Shown: positions 8,969-16,336, numbered from the stretch's first letter. The stretch is DNA of 16,336 nt from Palsa-504 sp003136255 (GCA_003136255.1 PLDT01000144.1:1-16336), one strand, 5' to 3'. Made by a program: numbers and translations. The notes: generated by a model from the letters alone, not told the origin.

Positions 8969-11900
8969 TCACGCCTCTTCCGCGGCGCGAAGTTCGGCGG
9001 CGGGGTCGGGCCGACGGGTGGCGACGAGCGCGGCGGTCACCGCGGGCAGCACGGCCACGGCGAGCGCGAACGCGATGGCCTGCGGCAGGTCAGCCACCGT
9101 GACGGCGGGCGGCGTCGGCAGTTGCGCCGCCGAGGTGAGCGTCACGGCGGGCACGAGCAGCCAGGCGACGAGCGTGCCGAGCAGCACGCCGAGAGCGGCG
9201 GCTGGCAGGCTGAGCAGCAGTTTCTCCAGGCATAGCTGCAAGGCGGCCCCGCGTCGCGTCACGCCGAGCGCGGCGAGCAGCGCGGTCTCGCCGCGGCGGT
9301 GGCGCACGTCGGCCGCGATCGATACCCAGAATCCCGTGATGGCCAGGAGCGCCGCGGCCGCGGCCAGCGCGAGCAGAGCCTGTTGCGGCGCGGCGGACAG
9401 CGTGTCACTCCCGGCGGCCGTGGCCAGCGCCGCGGCGCTGGTGATGTCGGTTCCAGCGGGAACCGCGGCGGTCAAGGACGGCGGGACGCCTCCGCCGGCC
9501 GTGGCCAGCCACCACTGAGTGACCGGCAGCGGGGGAAGGGACTGCCGGGCCAGGTCCTCCTGAACGCTGCCGAGATCGGTGATGAGCGCGCCGCCCGGCG
9601 CCGTGACGGTCGGGAACGAGGTCACCTCGGCCACGATTCGCAGCGGGACCTGCGCCCCGCTGACGAACGCGGGCACGACGGAACCGATCGCCGCGGCGTT
9701 CGTGTCCATGAATGCTCTGGTCGCGATGGCCGGGATCGCCGCTACCTGGGTCGTCGAGGGAAGCAGCAGCAGCTGCCCGGGGACCTGCTCTGCCGGCCCC
9801 GCGAAATCCACCTGGCTGGCGGGCGCGTGGCCTGGGGCGAAGGTGAAGGTCCCGGCCTGTTGGGTAATGTCCGTTGATCCGTCACGTGGCTGCGTGAAAG
9901 AACCTGGCGGCAGGTTGAGCGAGCTTAGCTCCGGAGAGCTGGCCTGCTGAGTCCAGCCGGCCAGCGACAGGCCGCTCAGGGTGAGGGCGAGGGCCGGCCC
10001 AGCGCGGAGCGGCAGGAGGAACGTGACCGTGATCGCGGCTACCCGCAGCGGGTAGCGTGGATGTTCGCCGCCCAGGGGGGCGACGAGCAGGTGGGGGCGG
10101 CCGTCTGCGATCAGGGTCCCGGCGGGGATCTGGTACGCGGCGCCCGTCTGGTCGAGGATGGTCAGGGTCACGGCGACCGGCCCGAGTTGGGTGGTCGATA
10201 GGGTGGGCACCGGCGCCGCCGGGCCGAGCGTGGCGGTGAGCTGGATCGGGCCGGCCCGCGCGGCTGACTGGGGCGTGGCCCCCGGAAGTTCGCCGGCTGG
10301 GGTGATGGCGCGGAACAGGCTGCTTGATGGCAGCGGCGACTCATCGCCGCGCAGCCGGACGACCTGGGGTGCCTGGGCCGCGTCGACCGCGATCACCTCG
10401 CCGGGACTGGCCTGGTCATCGGCCGCGACCGCCATCGCGTGCGTCACGCCGCTCGCGCCGGTGAGGGCGCCCGTATTGCCCGGCGCGAGGGGCGCGGGCA
10501 GGTTGACTTGGACGTCGCCCCCGGTGGCGAAGGCAGCCTGGTCGGAAGCCGACTTGAGCCAGCTCGCGTGCTGCGCGAGCGTGAGCGTGCCGGTGGCGAC
10601 CGCCATGGTAAGCAGCAGCGCCGTGCCACCCTGGCGGACCGGCATCCTGCTGAGCTGCCAGGAGGCCAGCGAGGTCGTGAGCCGCCGGCCCCGGACGGCC
10701 AGCCAGTCCGCCAACCGGGCGGCCAGGGGAAGCAAGCGCAGCGTGGCGACGCTGCCGGCGGCCAGCGCGAGGGCGGGTGCCAGCGCGAGCACCGGATCGA
10801 TCCCCGCCGTCCCGCCATCGCTCGCCNNACCATGGCCTGCCGGCCACGCCCGGTCCGCGCGGCACCTGGGCTGAGATTGACCCCAGGAGCGAGCAGCAAG
10901 ACCGCGGCCATGGCCGCGACCGCGATCGCCGCCCCGAGCGCGTTGGGCCAGATTCCCCCCTGGCCCGCGAGCCGGATGCCAGCCCGGCCCAGCGGCCCCT
11001 CGACCACCAGCACGCCGGCGAGCCTGACCCCCGCGAGTGCGCCGACGACGGACACCAGCGCCGACAACGGGATCACCTCGGCCGCCGTCCGCCAGGTGAG
11101 CTGGGACCTGGTCGCGCCGCGCGCGACCAGCAGCGCGGTTTCTCCCTCTCGCTGGGTCGCCAGGAGCCGCGCCACCGCGAGCAACGCCACGATGGCGAGG
11201 GCGAGAAGTTCGAGGGCGCTGATCACCAGTATCGACCGGGCGACGGTCAGGTTGCTCGCCGCTTCGGCGAGCACGGACGGCAGGGTGGTAACCAGCTGAG
11301 CGCCATTGAGGAGGCTCAAGTTCGGCAGCGACCCGGTGAGGGCGGCGACGCTCGCCGACATCGGGCTGAGGTCCCCCTCGCGGAACGCCGCCATGTCGGG
11401 CTGAGCTACCCAAGACCCGCTCAGCATCGTTAGCCTCGGCCCGAGTGCCTCCTGGCTCACCACCAGGGGGCCATACGTGGTCGACCCGAAGCTCGCCGAC
11501 CTGCCGCTGGCCGGGAAGTAGCTGAGCTTCCAGTACGAATCGGCCGGGCTGGCCCCTTGGCGCGGGGTGAAGAGGCCGGTGATGTCGAAGCTCACCAGCG
11601 CGTTAGTGGTCCGGTCGCGCAGCCGCAGCACGTCGCCTGGGGAGACATGAAGCAGCGCCGCCGCCGAGGCGGGCAAGGCGGCGGGGATCGCCTGCCGCTG
11701 GCTGCTGCCTGGGGCCGTCGGCCACTGGCCGGCGACGAGTGAGGCGTGGCTCTGGATCCCGCTCATTGAGGCGGCCTGGAGGAGCGCCGTGTTGCCCCGG
11801 CCGACACTCGCCGGCGACGCCGGAAGCTCCCCGGGGACGAGCCCCAGCGGATCTGACCAGAATGCCTCGTGGAAGCTAAACGGGATGCCCGGCATGGCCG

Positions 11901-12192
11901 CGGCGATCCGCGACCGCAGGGCTGTGCTGCCCATGGCCGCCTGGCTGGGATCGCGCACCAGCGAGGTGATCGACAGCGCGGTGCTCGGCGCTATGACGAG
12001 GTCGTGCTGGACCGCCCGCGGCAGGGCCTGGCTGGTGAAGACCGTGAGCGCGGCGGCCACGGTGGCCGCGACCAGAATCGTCAGCGCGGCGGCGGCCAGC
12101 ACCACCCAGTGCGCGATCATCCGGCGTATCGCTCGCGGACCGCAAGGGCTGATCACGACAGCAGCATTTCTTACGGTCACCAGAATGTTCAA
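8969..12192 (-). CDS. FtsX-like ABC transporter permease (about 1073 aa, interrupted by N gap)
   Basis: This is the first gene of the ABC operon. Predicted membrane segments lie near residues 29-51, 320-344, 373-397 and 418-436 before the gap. After it, several more lead to a C-terminal FtsX bundle near 938-960, 990-1015 and 1037-1057. Two FtsX signatures are visible: TQREGETALLVARGATRSQ (about 346-364) and RRGETALLAALGVTRRG (about 965-981). The tail RRPDPAAELR is typical. Large extracytoplasmic domains follow the first segment and the middle bundle, so the protein is an internally duplicated, oversized version of the LolC/MacB permease. The frame break at 10827 is an assembly artefact. The start is uncertain: the TTG at 12192 lacks a Shine-Dalgarno sequence, and the ATG at 12120 (MIAHWVV), just before the first membrane segment, also fits. 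Confidence 0.86.
10827..10828. other. Assembly gap (NN) inside the first permease gene
   Basis: Flanking coding lengths (1,364 and 1,858 nt) leave two and one spare bases, so the real gap is 0 modulo 3. Removing the two Ns gives RQAMVASDGG in a continuous frame. Confidence 0.85.
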
Positions 12193-12249
12193 GCGGTGAC
12201 GAAATGTAAGGCCATGTAATGTGGAAAATGATGCCGGCCGGCTCTAGTC

Positions 12250-12317
12250 GGCCGCTATGCACACCGTTTATCGGCTACTGGAGCAGGAACCACGGCCGTT
12301 CCGAAGAAATTAAGAAC
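12250..12317 (+). repeat. Right copy of 68-bp direct repeat; relic of the secreted-protein 3' end
   Basis: This segment is 62/68 identical to 5326-5393, with a constant offset of 6,924. Read in the same frame it encodes RPLCTPFIGYW, matching the RPLCTPFIGH end of the secreted protein, but the TAG stop has become TGG. No further upstream similarity is seen, so it is a 3' fragment, not a gene. It lies between the ABC operon start and the sufB promoter. Confidence 0.88.
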
Positions 12318-12347
12318 GCCAGGGGGCAGGTAGCAAAAACTGGCAAC

Positions 12348-12366
12348 ATATTTCTAGAATTATGAT
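12348..12366 (+). promoter_or_regulatory. Candidate sufB promoter -10 with overlapping AT-rich dyad
   Basis: TATGAT (12361-12366) matches five of six positions of the -10 consensus and lies 69 nt before the sufB ATG. It overlaps an imperfect palindrome, ATATTTCTAGAATTAT at 12348-12363 (7 of 8 pairs), which extends to 18 bp with one more C-G pair. No convincing -35 is visible. A dyad over a -10 box suggests repression, but it does not resemble a motif I can assign to a known Suf regulator. Confidence 0.45.
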
Positions 12367-12434
12367 ACCCTTTAAGGCGTGGGGCGGGTTGGGGTATCCG
12401 GCCGCCAACAACTTCAGTCCGGAGGCATCTCCGC

Positions 12435-13847
12435 ATGACGACGATCGCGCACCCCGAGCTTGACGGCCTGGAGCGTTACAAGTTCGGCTGGGCCGACTCG
12501 GACGTGGCCGGCGAGTCCGCGCGCCGGGGTTTGTCCGAGGAGGTCGTCCGGAACATCTCGGCGCTGAAGGACGAGCCGGAGTGGATGCTGGACCTGCGGC
12601 TGAAGGGCCTGAAGCTGTTCCGGCGCAAGCCGATGCCCGCCTGGGGCGCGGATCTGACCGGCATCGATTTCGAGAACATCAAGTACTTCGTCCGGTCGAC
12701 CGAGAAGCAGGCCGCCAGCTGGGACGACCTGCCCGCGGACATCAAGAACACCTACGACAAGCTGGGCATCCCCGAGGCCGAGAAGCAGCGGCTCATCGGC
12801 GGCGTCGCCGCGCAGTACGAAAGCGAAGTCGTCTACCACAAGATCCGTGAGGACCTGGAGGAAAAGGGTGTCCTGTTCCTGGACACCGACACCGCGCTCA
12901 AGGAGCACCCGGACCTTTTCCAGGAGTACTTCGCCACGATCATCCCGGTGGGCGACAACAAGTTCGCCGCGCTGAACACCGCGGTCTGGTCCGGCGGCAG
13001 CTTCATCTACGTGCCGAAGGGCGTGCGCGTGGACATCCCGCTGCAGGCCTACTTCCGGATCAACACCGAGAACATGGGGCAGTTCGAGCGGACCCTGATC
13101 ATCGTCGACGAGGGGGCCAGCGTCCACTACGTCGAGGGCTGCACCGCGCCGATCTACTCCTCCGACTCGCTGCACTCCGCGGTGGTCGAGATCGTCGTCA
13201 AGGCCGGCGGTCACTGCCGCTACACCACCATCCAGAACTGGTCGAACAACGTCTACAACCTGGTCACCAAGCGGGCCGTGGCGCAGACCGGCGCGAGCAT
13301 GGAGTGGATCGACGGCAACATCGGCTCCAAGGTCACCATGAAGTACCCGGCGGTCTACCTGATGGGCGAGCACGCCCGGGGAGAGACCCTGTCCGTGGCG
13401 TTCGCCGGCGTCGGGCAGCACCAGGACGCCGGCGCCAAGATGGTGCACTGCGCGCCGAACACCTCCTCCCAGATCATCTCCAAGTCCGTGGCCAGAGCCG
13501 GCGGCCGCACGTCCTACCGGGGCCTGGTCCAGGTGCAGGAGGGCGCGGCCCACTCCAAATCCACGGTCAAGTGCGACGCGCTGCTGGTCGACACGATCAG
13601 CCGGTCCGACACCTATCCCTACGTGGACATCCGTGAGGACGACGTGGAGATGGGTCACGAGGCCAGCGTCTCCAAGATCTCCGAGGACCAGCTGTTCTAC
13701 CTGATGAGCCGGGGCATGACCGAGGACGAGGCCGCGGCCACGATCGTGCGCGGCTTCGTCGAGCCGATCGCGCGCGAGTTGCCGATGGAGTATGCGCTGG
13801 AGCTGAACCGGCTGATCGAGCTGCAGATGCAGGGGTCCGTCGGCTAG
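12435..13847 (+). CDS. sufB: Fe-S cluster assembly scaffold protein SufB
   Basis: SufB forms the SufBC2D complex on which Fe-S clusters are built in the cytoplasm. The 470-aa length and beta-helix sequence are canonical. Residues corresponding, by spacing and context, to those studied in E. coli SufB are all present: R208 and N210 (YFRIN), C236 (VEGCTAP), Q267 and W269 (QNW), C380 (KCDALL), H408 and E409 (GHEA). C380 and H408 keep the 28-residue spacing of E. coli C405/H433. No intein interrupts the gene, unlike mycobacterial SufB. The ATG at 12435 has GGAGG 9 nt upstream. In actinobacteria sufB normally heads sufBDCSU behind sufR. Here no suf gene is adjacent and the downstream gene is convergent, so this is a solitary or second copy. 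Confidence 0.96.
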   Translation: MTTIAHPELDGLERYKFGWADSDVAGESARRGLSEEVVRNISALKDEPEWMLDLRLKGLKLFRRKPMPAWGADLTGIDFENIKYFVRSTEKQAASWDDLPADIKNTYDKLGIPEAEKQRLIGGVAAQYESEVVYHKIREDLEEKGVLFLDTDTALKEHPDLFQEYFATIIPVGDNKFAALNTAVWSGGSFIYVPKGVRVDIPLQAYFRINTENMGQFERTLIIVDEGASVHYVEGCTAPIYSSDSLHSAVVEIVVKAGGHCRYTTIQNWSNNVYNLVTKRAVAQTGASMEWIDGNIGSKVTMKYPAVYLMGEHARGETLSVAFAGVGQHQDAGAKMVHCAPNTSSQIISKSVARAGGRTSYRGLVQVQEGAAHSKSTVKCDALLVDTISRSDTYPYVDIREDDVEMGHEASVSKISEDQLFYLMSRGMTEDEAAATIVRGFVEPIARELPMEYALELNRLIELQMQGSVG

Positions 13848-14644
13848 AGTGACCGCTCCCTGAGCCAGTCCAGCGCGGCCTGCGCGACCTCGCGCCAGCC
13901 GTGGTCGATGGTCAGCGAGTGGCCGCGATCGGGGAACTCGACGAAGTCGGTGATGGCCGGTGACTTGTGGTACAGCTTGCGGGTCGACGTCGTGATGGCC
14001 GGCGGAACGGTGTGATCGTGGCCTCCGGCCGTGAGCAGTAGCGGCCCGCGGGTCTTGTTTGCGGTATTCACCTTCGCTGGCGACCGGAGGACGAAGTTCG
14101 CCACGGCGGCTTCGAACAGTGGCTTGCCCGGCGAGGGCACGGTCCAGCGGTCGTACAGCTCAGCTGACTCCTGCTCGGGAAGCACGTTCCCGAAGCCGTA
14201 CCGGAACTGTTCCGCGGTGAGCGAGACCGCCAGGTTGCGGTTGGCTGGCTTGCGCAGCGCGATCGAGGCGACTTTCAGCGCGGAAACAGGCAGGTTGAGC
14301 ACGCCCTTGATGGGCGCGGCGTCGATCGCCACCGCGGCCGCGGCCAGGTCCTGGCCGAGCAGCCGCTGCGCGATCAGGCCGCCGAAGGAGTGGCCGATGA
14401 CGACGGGAGGGGCCGCCAGCCCGCGGATGATCCGGGCGTAGTGGTCGACCACGTCGTCGATGCCCTTGCCCGCCACCTGGGCGGGGTTCCGGCGGCTCTC
14501 CTGTACCGTGTCCGAGTCGCCTGGCCAGCCCGGTGCGATCGGTGCGTAGCCCGCCTCCTGGAACAGTTCCAGCCACGGGTCCCACGAGCTGGCGTGCAGC
14601 CATAGGCCATGAACAAATACCGCGGGCCTGCCTGGTTGTGTCAT
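13844..14644 (-). CDS. Alpha/beta hydrolase
   Basis: This is a 266-aa serine hydrolase of unknown substrate. An oxyanion HG motif (VFVHGLW, residues 9-15) starts the fold. The nucleophile elbow GHSFGG gives S86, the acid is probably D210 in GGHDHTV, and the base is H242 in DRGHSL, so the triad is intact. The ATG at 14644 is preferred because it directly precedes the first beta strand; the long upstream open frame is a shadow of the neighbouring gene. Its Shine-Dalgarno is weak (GAGAG). It lies 32 nt downstream of the YbjQ-like gene and is probably co-transcribed. Its TAG stop overlaps the sufB TAG in the palindrome CTAG, so the two genes meet tail to tail without a spacer. Confidence 0.9.
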   Translation of the reverse strand: MTQPGRPAVFVHGLWLHASSWDPWLELFQEAGYAPIAPGWPGDSDTVQESRRNPAQVAGKGIDDVVDHYARIIRGLAAPPVVIGHSFGGLIAQRLLGQDLAAAAVAIDAAPIKGVLNLPVSALKVASIALRKPANRNLAVSLTAEQFRYGFGNVLPEQESAELYDRWTVPSPGKPLFEAAVANFVLRSPAKVNTANKTRGPLLLTAGGHDHTVPPAITTSTRKLYHKSPAITDFVEFPDRGHSLTIDHGWREVAQAALDWLRERSL

Positions 14645-14660
14645 TTCGCTCTCTCTTTCT

Positions 14661-14690
14661 CTAGCTGTCGAGGCCGCTAGCTGTCGAGGC
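14661..14690. repeat. 14-bp tandem duplication (16-bp period) at the YbjQ-like gene's stop
   Basis: CTAGCTGTCGAGGC occurs at 14661-14674 and 14677-14690. On the minus strand the sequence encodes the terminal LDS and the TAG stop, so the 3' end of the gene is duplicated directly after itself, within the 32-nt spacer before the hydrolase. Confidence 0.8.
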
Positions 14691-15540
14691 CTAGGGTGAA
14701 GGTGGGCTTCGGTGAGGTCTCGGGGAGGCGGTGCTCGGCGGCGAGGCGCCGGATGGCGGTTCCGGTGGCGAGGAACTCGGTCGCGTGCTCGCCCCAGACG
14801 TGGTTGTTGACCGCGACGCTCACCCCCACGATGCCCGAGGACTTGGCCGCCGTCGCCTCGGCCTGCATCCTGGACAGCGCAAGCTCGCGGGCCTCGTAGA
14901 TGCCCTGGGTGAAGATCACCATTTCCTGGTTCTGGCCGGCCTGGCGCAGTGACTGCATCGCCGACTGATGGGCGATGTGGTACACGCACACTCCCAGCAC
15001 GAACGCCACCGGCACGGCGCCCGCCGCCAGCAGCCGGAAGAAGTCCTGAGCTGAGAGGTCCGAGGTGAACGCCCGGCCGTCCGGGGCCCGATGGGCGCCC
15101 CCGGTGCCGTCGCCGGTGCTGCCCAGCGCGCGCACGGCCGTCCCGGTCGCGATGAACTCCAGGACACCCTGGCCCCACACGTAACTCTGCAGGCGCAGCT
15201 GAACGCCGACGATACCGTCGGCGCCGAGGTGGTCGGCCTCGGCCTGCATCCGGCTCATGGCCAGTTCCCTGGCGTTGTACATGGCCTGCGTCAGGATCTG
15301 CAGTTCCTGGTTCTGCGACCATCGTCCGATCTGCAGGCCGATGTGATAGATCGACGACCCGACCACGAAGCCGAGCGGCTCGAACCCGGCCTCGCCGAGC
15401 AGCACGTACTCCGAGACCGACAAGTCGGAGGTGAAAACGCCCGCCGGAGCGGCGCCCGCGGTCTGGGCCAGCCGGCCGGCCGCGGCCTGCGGCTCCCAGG
15501 CGGCCGAACCGTCGGCCGGCTTGCTGCCGAAAAGTGGCAT
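14677..15540 (-). CDS. Tandem YbjQ-like (DUF74, putative heavy-metal-binding) protein
   Basis: This 287-aa protein contains two copies of a domain resembling YbjQ/DUF74. Copy 1 spans about 35-138 and copy 2 about 157-265. Each starts with FTSDLS and has a G(S/V)xxYHI strand, a helix (Y-x-ARELA-x-SRMQAEA), the strand (D/S)GIVGV, and the ending VWGxxxxEF(I/L)ATGTA(V/I)R. Single-domain YbjQ proteins are small, about 105 aa, and form oligomeric rings; their role is unclear despite the metal-binding name, and few candidate metal ligands are seen here beyond His and Glu. A low-complexity Ala/Gly-rich N terminus of about 34 residues and a short linker complete the protein. No signal peptide is evident. 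The ATG at 15540 has AAGGAG 6 nt upstream. It probably heads an operon with the hydrolase. Confidence 0.78.
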   Translation of the reverse strand: MPLFGSKPADGSAAWEPQAAAGRLAQTAGAAPAGVFTSDLSVSEYVLLGEAGFEPLGFVVGSSIYHIGLQIGRWSQNQELQILTQAMYNARELAMSRMQAEADHLGADGIVGVQLRLQSYVWGQGVLEFIATGTAVRALGSTGDGTGGAHRAPDGRAFTSDLSAQDFFRLLAAGAVPVAFVLGVCVYHIAHQSAMQSLRQAGQNQEMVIFTQGIYEARELALSRMQAEATAAKSSGIVGVSVAVNNHVWGEHATEFLATGTAIRRLAAEHRLPETSPKPTFTLGLDS

Positions 15541-15605
15541 GAGATTCTCCTTCGGTCAGATTCACTGGCGGATCGCGGCGCTCGGGCCCGCTCGCCCCGG
15601 AGCAC

Positions 15606-15621
15606 CGCCGGAATTCCGGCG
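15606..15621. promoter_or_regulatory. Perfect 16-bp palindrome in divergent intergenic region
   Basis: CGCCGGAATTCCGGCG is a perfect palindrome 66 bp upstream of the YbjQ-like ATG, in the 193-nt region between that gene and the plus-strand PPOX gene. It could be an operator. A weak plus-strand promoter (CTGGCA at 15679, TTAGAT at 15702, 17-nt spacing) may serve the PPOX gene. Confidence 0.4.
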
Positions 15622-15733
15622 CGCATGTGACGATGCCTCGTGACGTGAATCATCTTCTCATTGAAGTCGCTGTCTACCCTGGCAAGACGAGCTCACCGTT
15701 GTTAGATGGGTTTTGAGAGAAGGTGAACGTTGA

Positions 15734-16165
15734 GTGGCCGGTGAAGGCTTTGATGTCGATCAGTTCCTGGCTCAGCCGCTGACCGCTCGTGTCGCGACGA
15801 ACGGCCCGACCGTGCGGCCGACGTGGTTTTTGTGGGAGGACGGCGCGTTCTGGATCCTCACCGGCCCGTGGGCCAGGCTTCCGGACCGGGTGGGGGCGGA
15901 CCCCGCCATCGCGCTGGTGGTGGACGACTGCGACCTCACCACCGGAACGGTCAGGCAGGTGATCGCGCGGGGACGGGCCGAGCTCCTGCCGTTCGACGTG
16001 CCGCGGGGGCGGCGTAAGCTCGCCCGCTACCTGGGGGATGACGAGACGCGCTGGGACGAGCGGTTCCGGCGGTATCTGTACGATGATCCGGCCGGGAAGG
16101 GAACCGTGTGGCTGCGGCTGCGCCCGGTGCGCCTCGCGGCCAAGGACCTCAGCTACTCCGTTTAG
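15734..16165 (+). CDS. PPOX-fold (pyridoxamine 5'-phosphate oxidase family) protein
   Basis: This is a 143-aa split-barrel protein. Typical features are ARVATNGPTVRPTWFLWEDGAFWILTGPWARLPDRVGADPAIALVVDDCDL, read in segments: a strand with RPTWF, a G-x-F/W strand, a basic cofactor turn, and a strand ending in VDD. It continues with VRQVIARGRAELLPFD and the RW-x-ERF-x-RYLY segment common in actinobacterial members of unknown function. The GTG at 15734 has GAAGG about 10 nt upstream and begins the conserved part. The next gene, an SDR, starts 9 nt after its stop, suggesting an operon. FMN, F420 and haem are all used within this fold; the cofactor here cannot be decided. Confidence 0.8.
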   Translation: MAGEGFDVDQFLAQPLTARVATNGPTVRPTWFLWEDGAFWILTGPWARLPDRVGADPAIALVVDDCDLTTGTVRQVIARGRAELLPFDVPRGRRKLARYLGDDETRWDERFRRYLYDDPAGKGTVWLRLRPVRLAAKDLSYSV

Positions 16166-16174
16166 GCTTTGGGG

Positions 16175-16336
16175 ATGGCTGACACCCCGCCTGCTGTGCT
16201 TATCACCGGGGCCACCTCCGGGCTCGGCCGTTACCTGGCCGGGCAGCTGGCCGGTTCCGGCTGGCAGGTGCTCGCGCACGGACGCGATCCGGCGCGGGTG
16301 GCGGAGCTGGTCGCGGAGCTTGGCCCGGAGCTTGGC
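16175..16336 (+). CDS. Short-chain dehydrogenase/reductase (3' partial)
   Basis: The ATG at 16175, 9 nt after the PPOX stop and just behind a GGGG tract, opens a frame that runs off the right edge (54 codons visible). The start has the SDR Rossmann pattern: a hydrophobic strand (AVLITG), the cofactor loop TGATSGLG at about residues 11-18, then the first helix and a second strand ending in HGRD. The Arg after Gly at the end of strand 2 suggests NADPH preference. Only the cofactor half is in view, so the catalytic Tyr-Lys and substrate cannot be assessed. Confidence 0.88.
   Translation, partial: MADTPPAVLITGATSGLGRYLAGQLAGSGWQVLAHGRDPARVAELVAELGPELG

Noticed and set aside
6305..12192. Frameshifted permease pseudogenes
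   Set aside because: The frame changes coincide exactly with the N placeholders and the flanking lengths restore the frame when they are removed.
5326..12317. Composite transposon
   Set aside because: The flanking repeats are not insertion-sequence ends, have no inverted termini, and no transposase lies between or beside them.
12435..13847. Intein in sufB
   Set aside because: The gene is an uninterrupted 470 codons with the usual SufB length.
14645..15565. N-terminal extension of the alpha/beta hydrolase over the YbjQ-like gene
   Set aside because: The extension is a frame shadow with biased composition; hydrolase homology starts at the ATG at 14644 and the YbjQ-like frame shows real domain repeats.

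Overview
This is a high-GC window with GTG and TTG starts, an F420-type luciferase-like monooxygenase, two PPOX-fold genes, a DUF2690-like secreted protein and large FtsX-type permeases. Together these point to a filamentous or related actinomycete; no genus can be named from the sequence. The assembly is a draft: four 2-base N placeholders (1682, 5442, 7071, 10827) interrupt or truncate genes, and the reading-frame breaks at these points are assembly joins rather than mutations.

Layout. 1-4658 is a catabolic-looking block: a carboxymuconolactone decarboxylase/AhpD-fold gene (open at the left edge) and an epoxide hydrolase on the plus strand, a convergent luciferase-like (LLM) oxidoreductase, then a divergent aldehyde dehydrogenase plus PPOX-fold flavin/F420 protein in an apparent operon. 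The reactions fit oxidation and detoxification of an unidentified organic substrate. 4659-4850 is a regulatory stretch with three 20-bp tandem repeats ahead of a small secreted cysteine-rich protein (4851-5357).

5397-12192 is a minus-strand ABC exporter operon: two very large FtsX/MacB-type permeases followed by their ATPase. The genes are joined by Shine-Dalgarno sequences that overlap the preceding stop codon, and a hairpin terminator follows. This module is bracketed by 68-bp direct repeats (5326-5393 and 12250-12317, 62/68 identical). The left copy is the 3' end plus downstream flank of the secreted-protein gene; the right copy is a stop-less relic of the same 3' end. This is the most unusual structure in the window.

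12435-13847 is a full-length sufB (Fe-S scaffold) with an AT-rich dyad at its predicted promoter, and no other suf gene follows it. It shares a CTAG stop overlap with a convergent minus-strand pair: an alpha/beta hydrolase and a two-domain YbjQ-like (DUF74) protein. The window closes with a plus-strand PPOX-fold protein and the start of a short-chain dehydrogenase.
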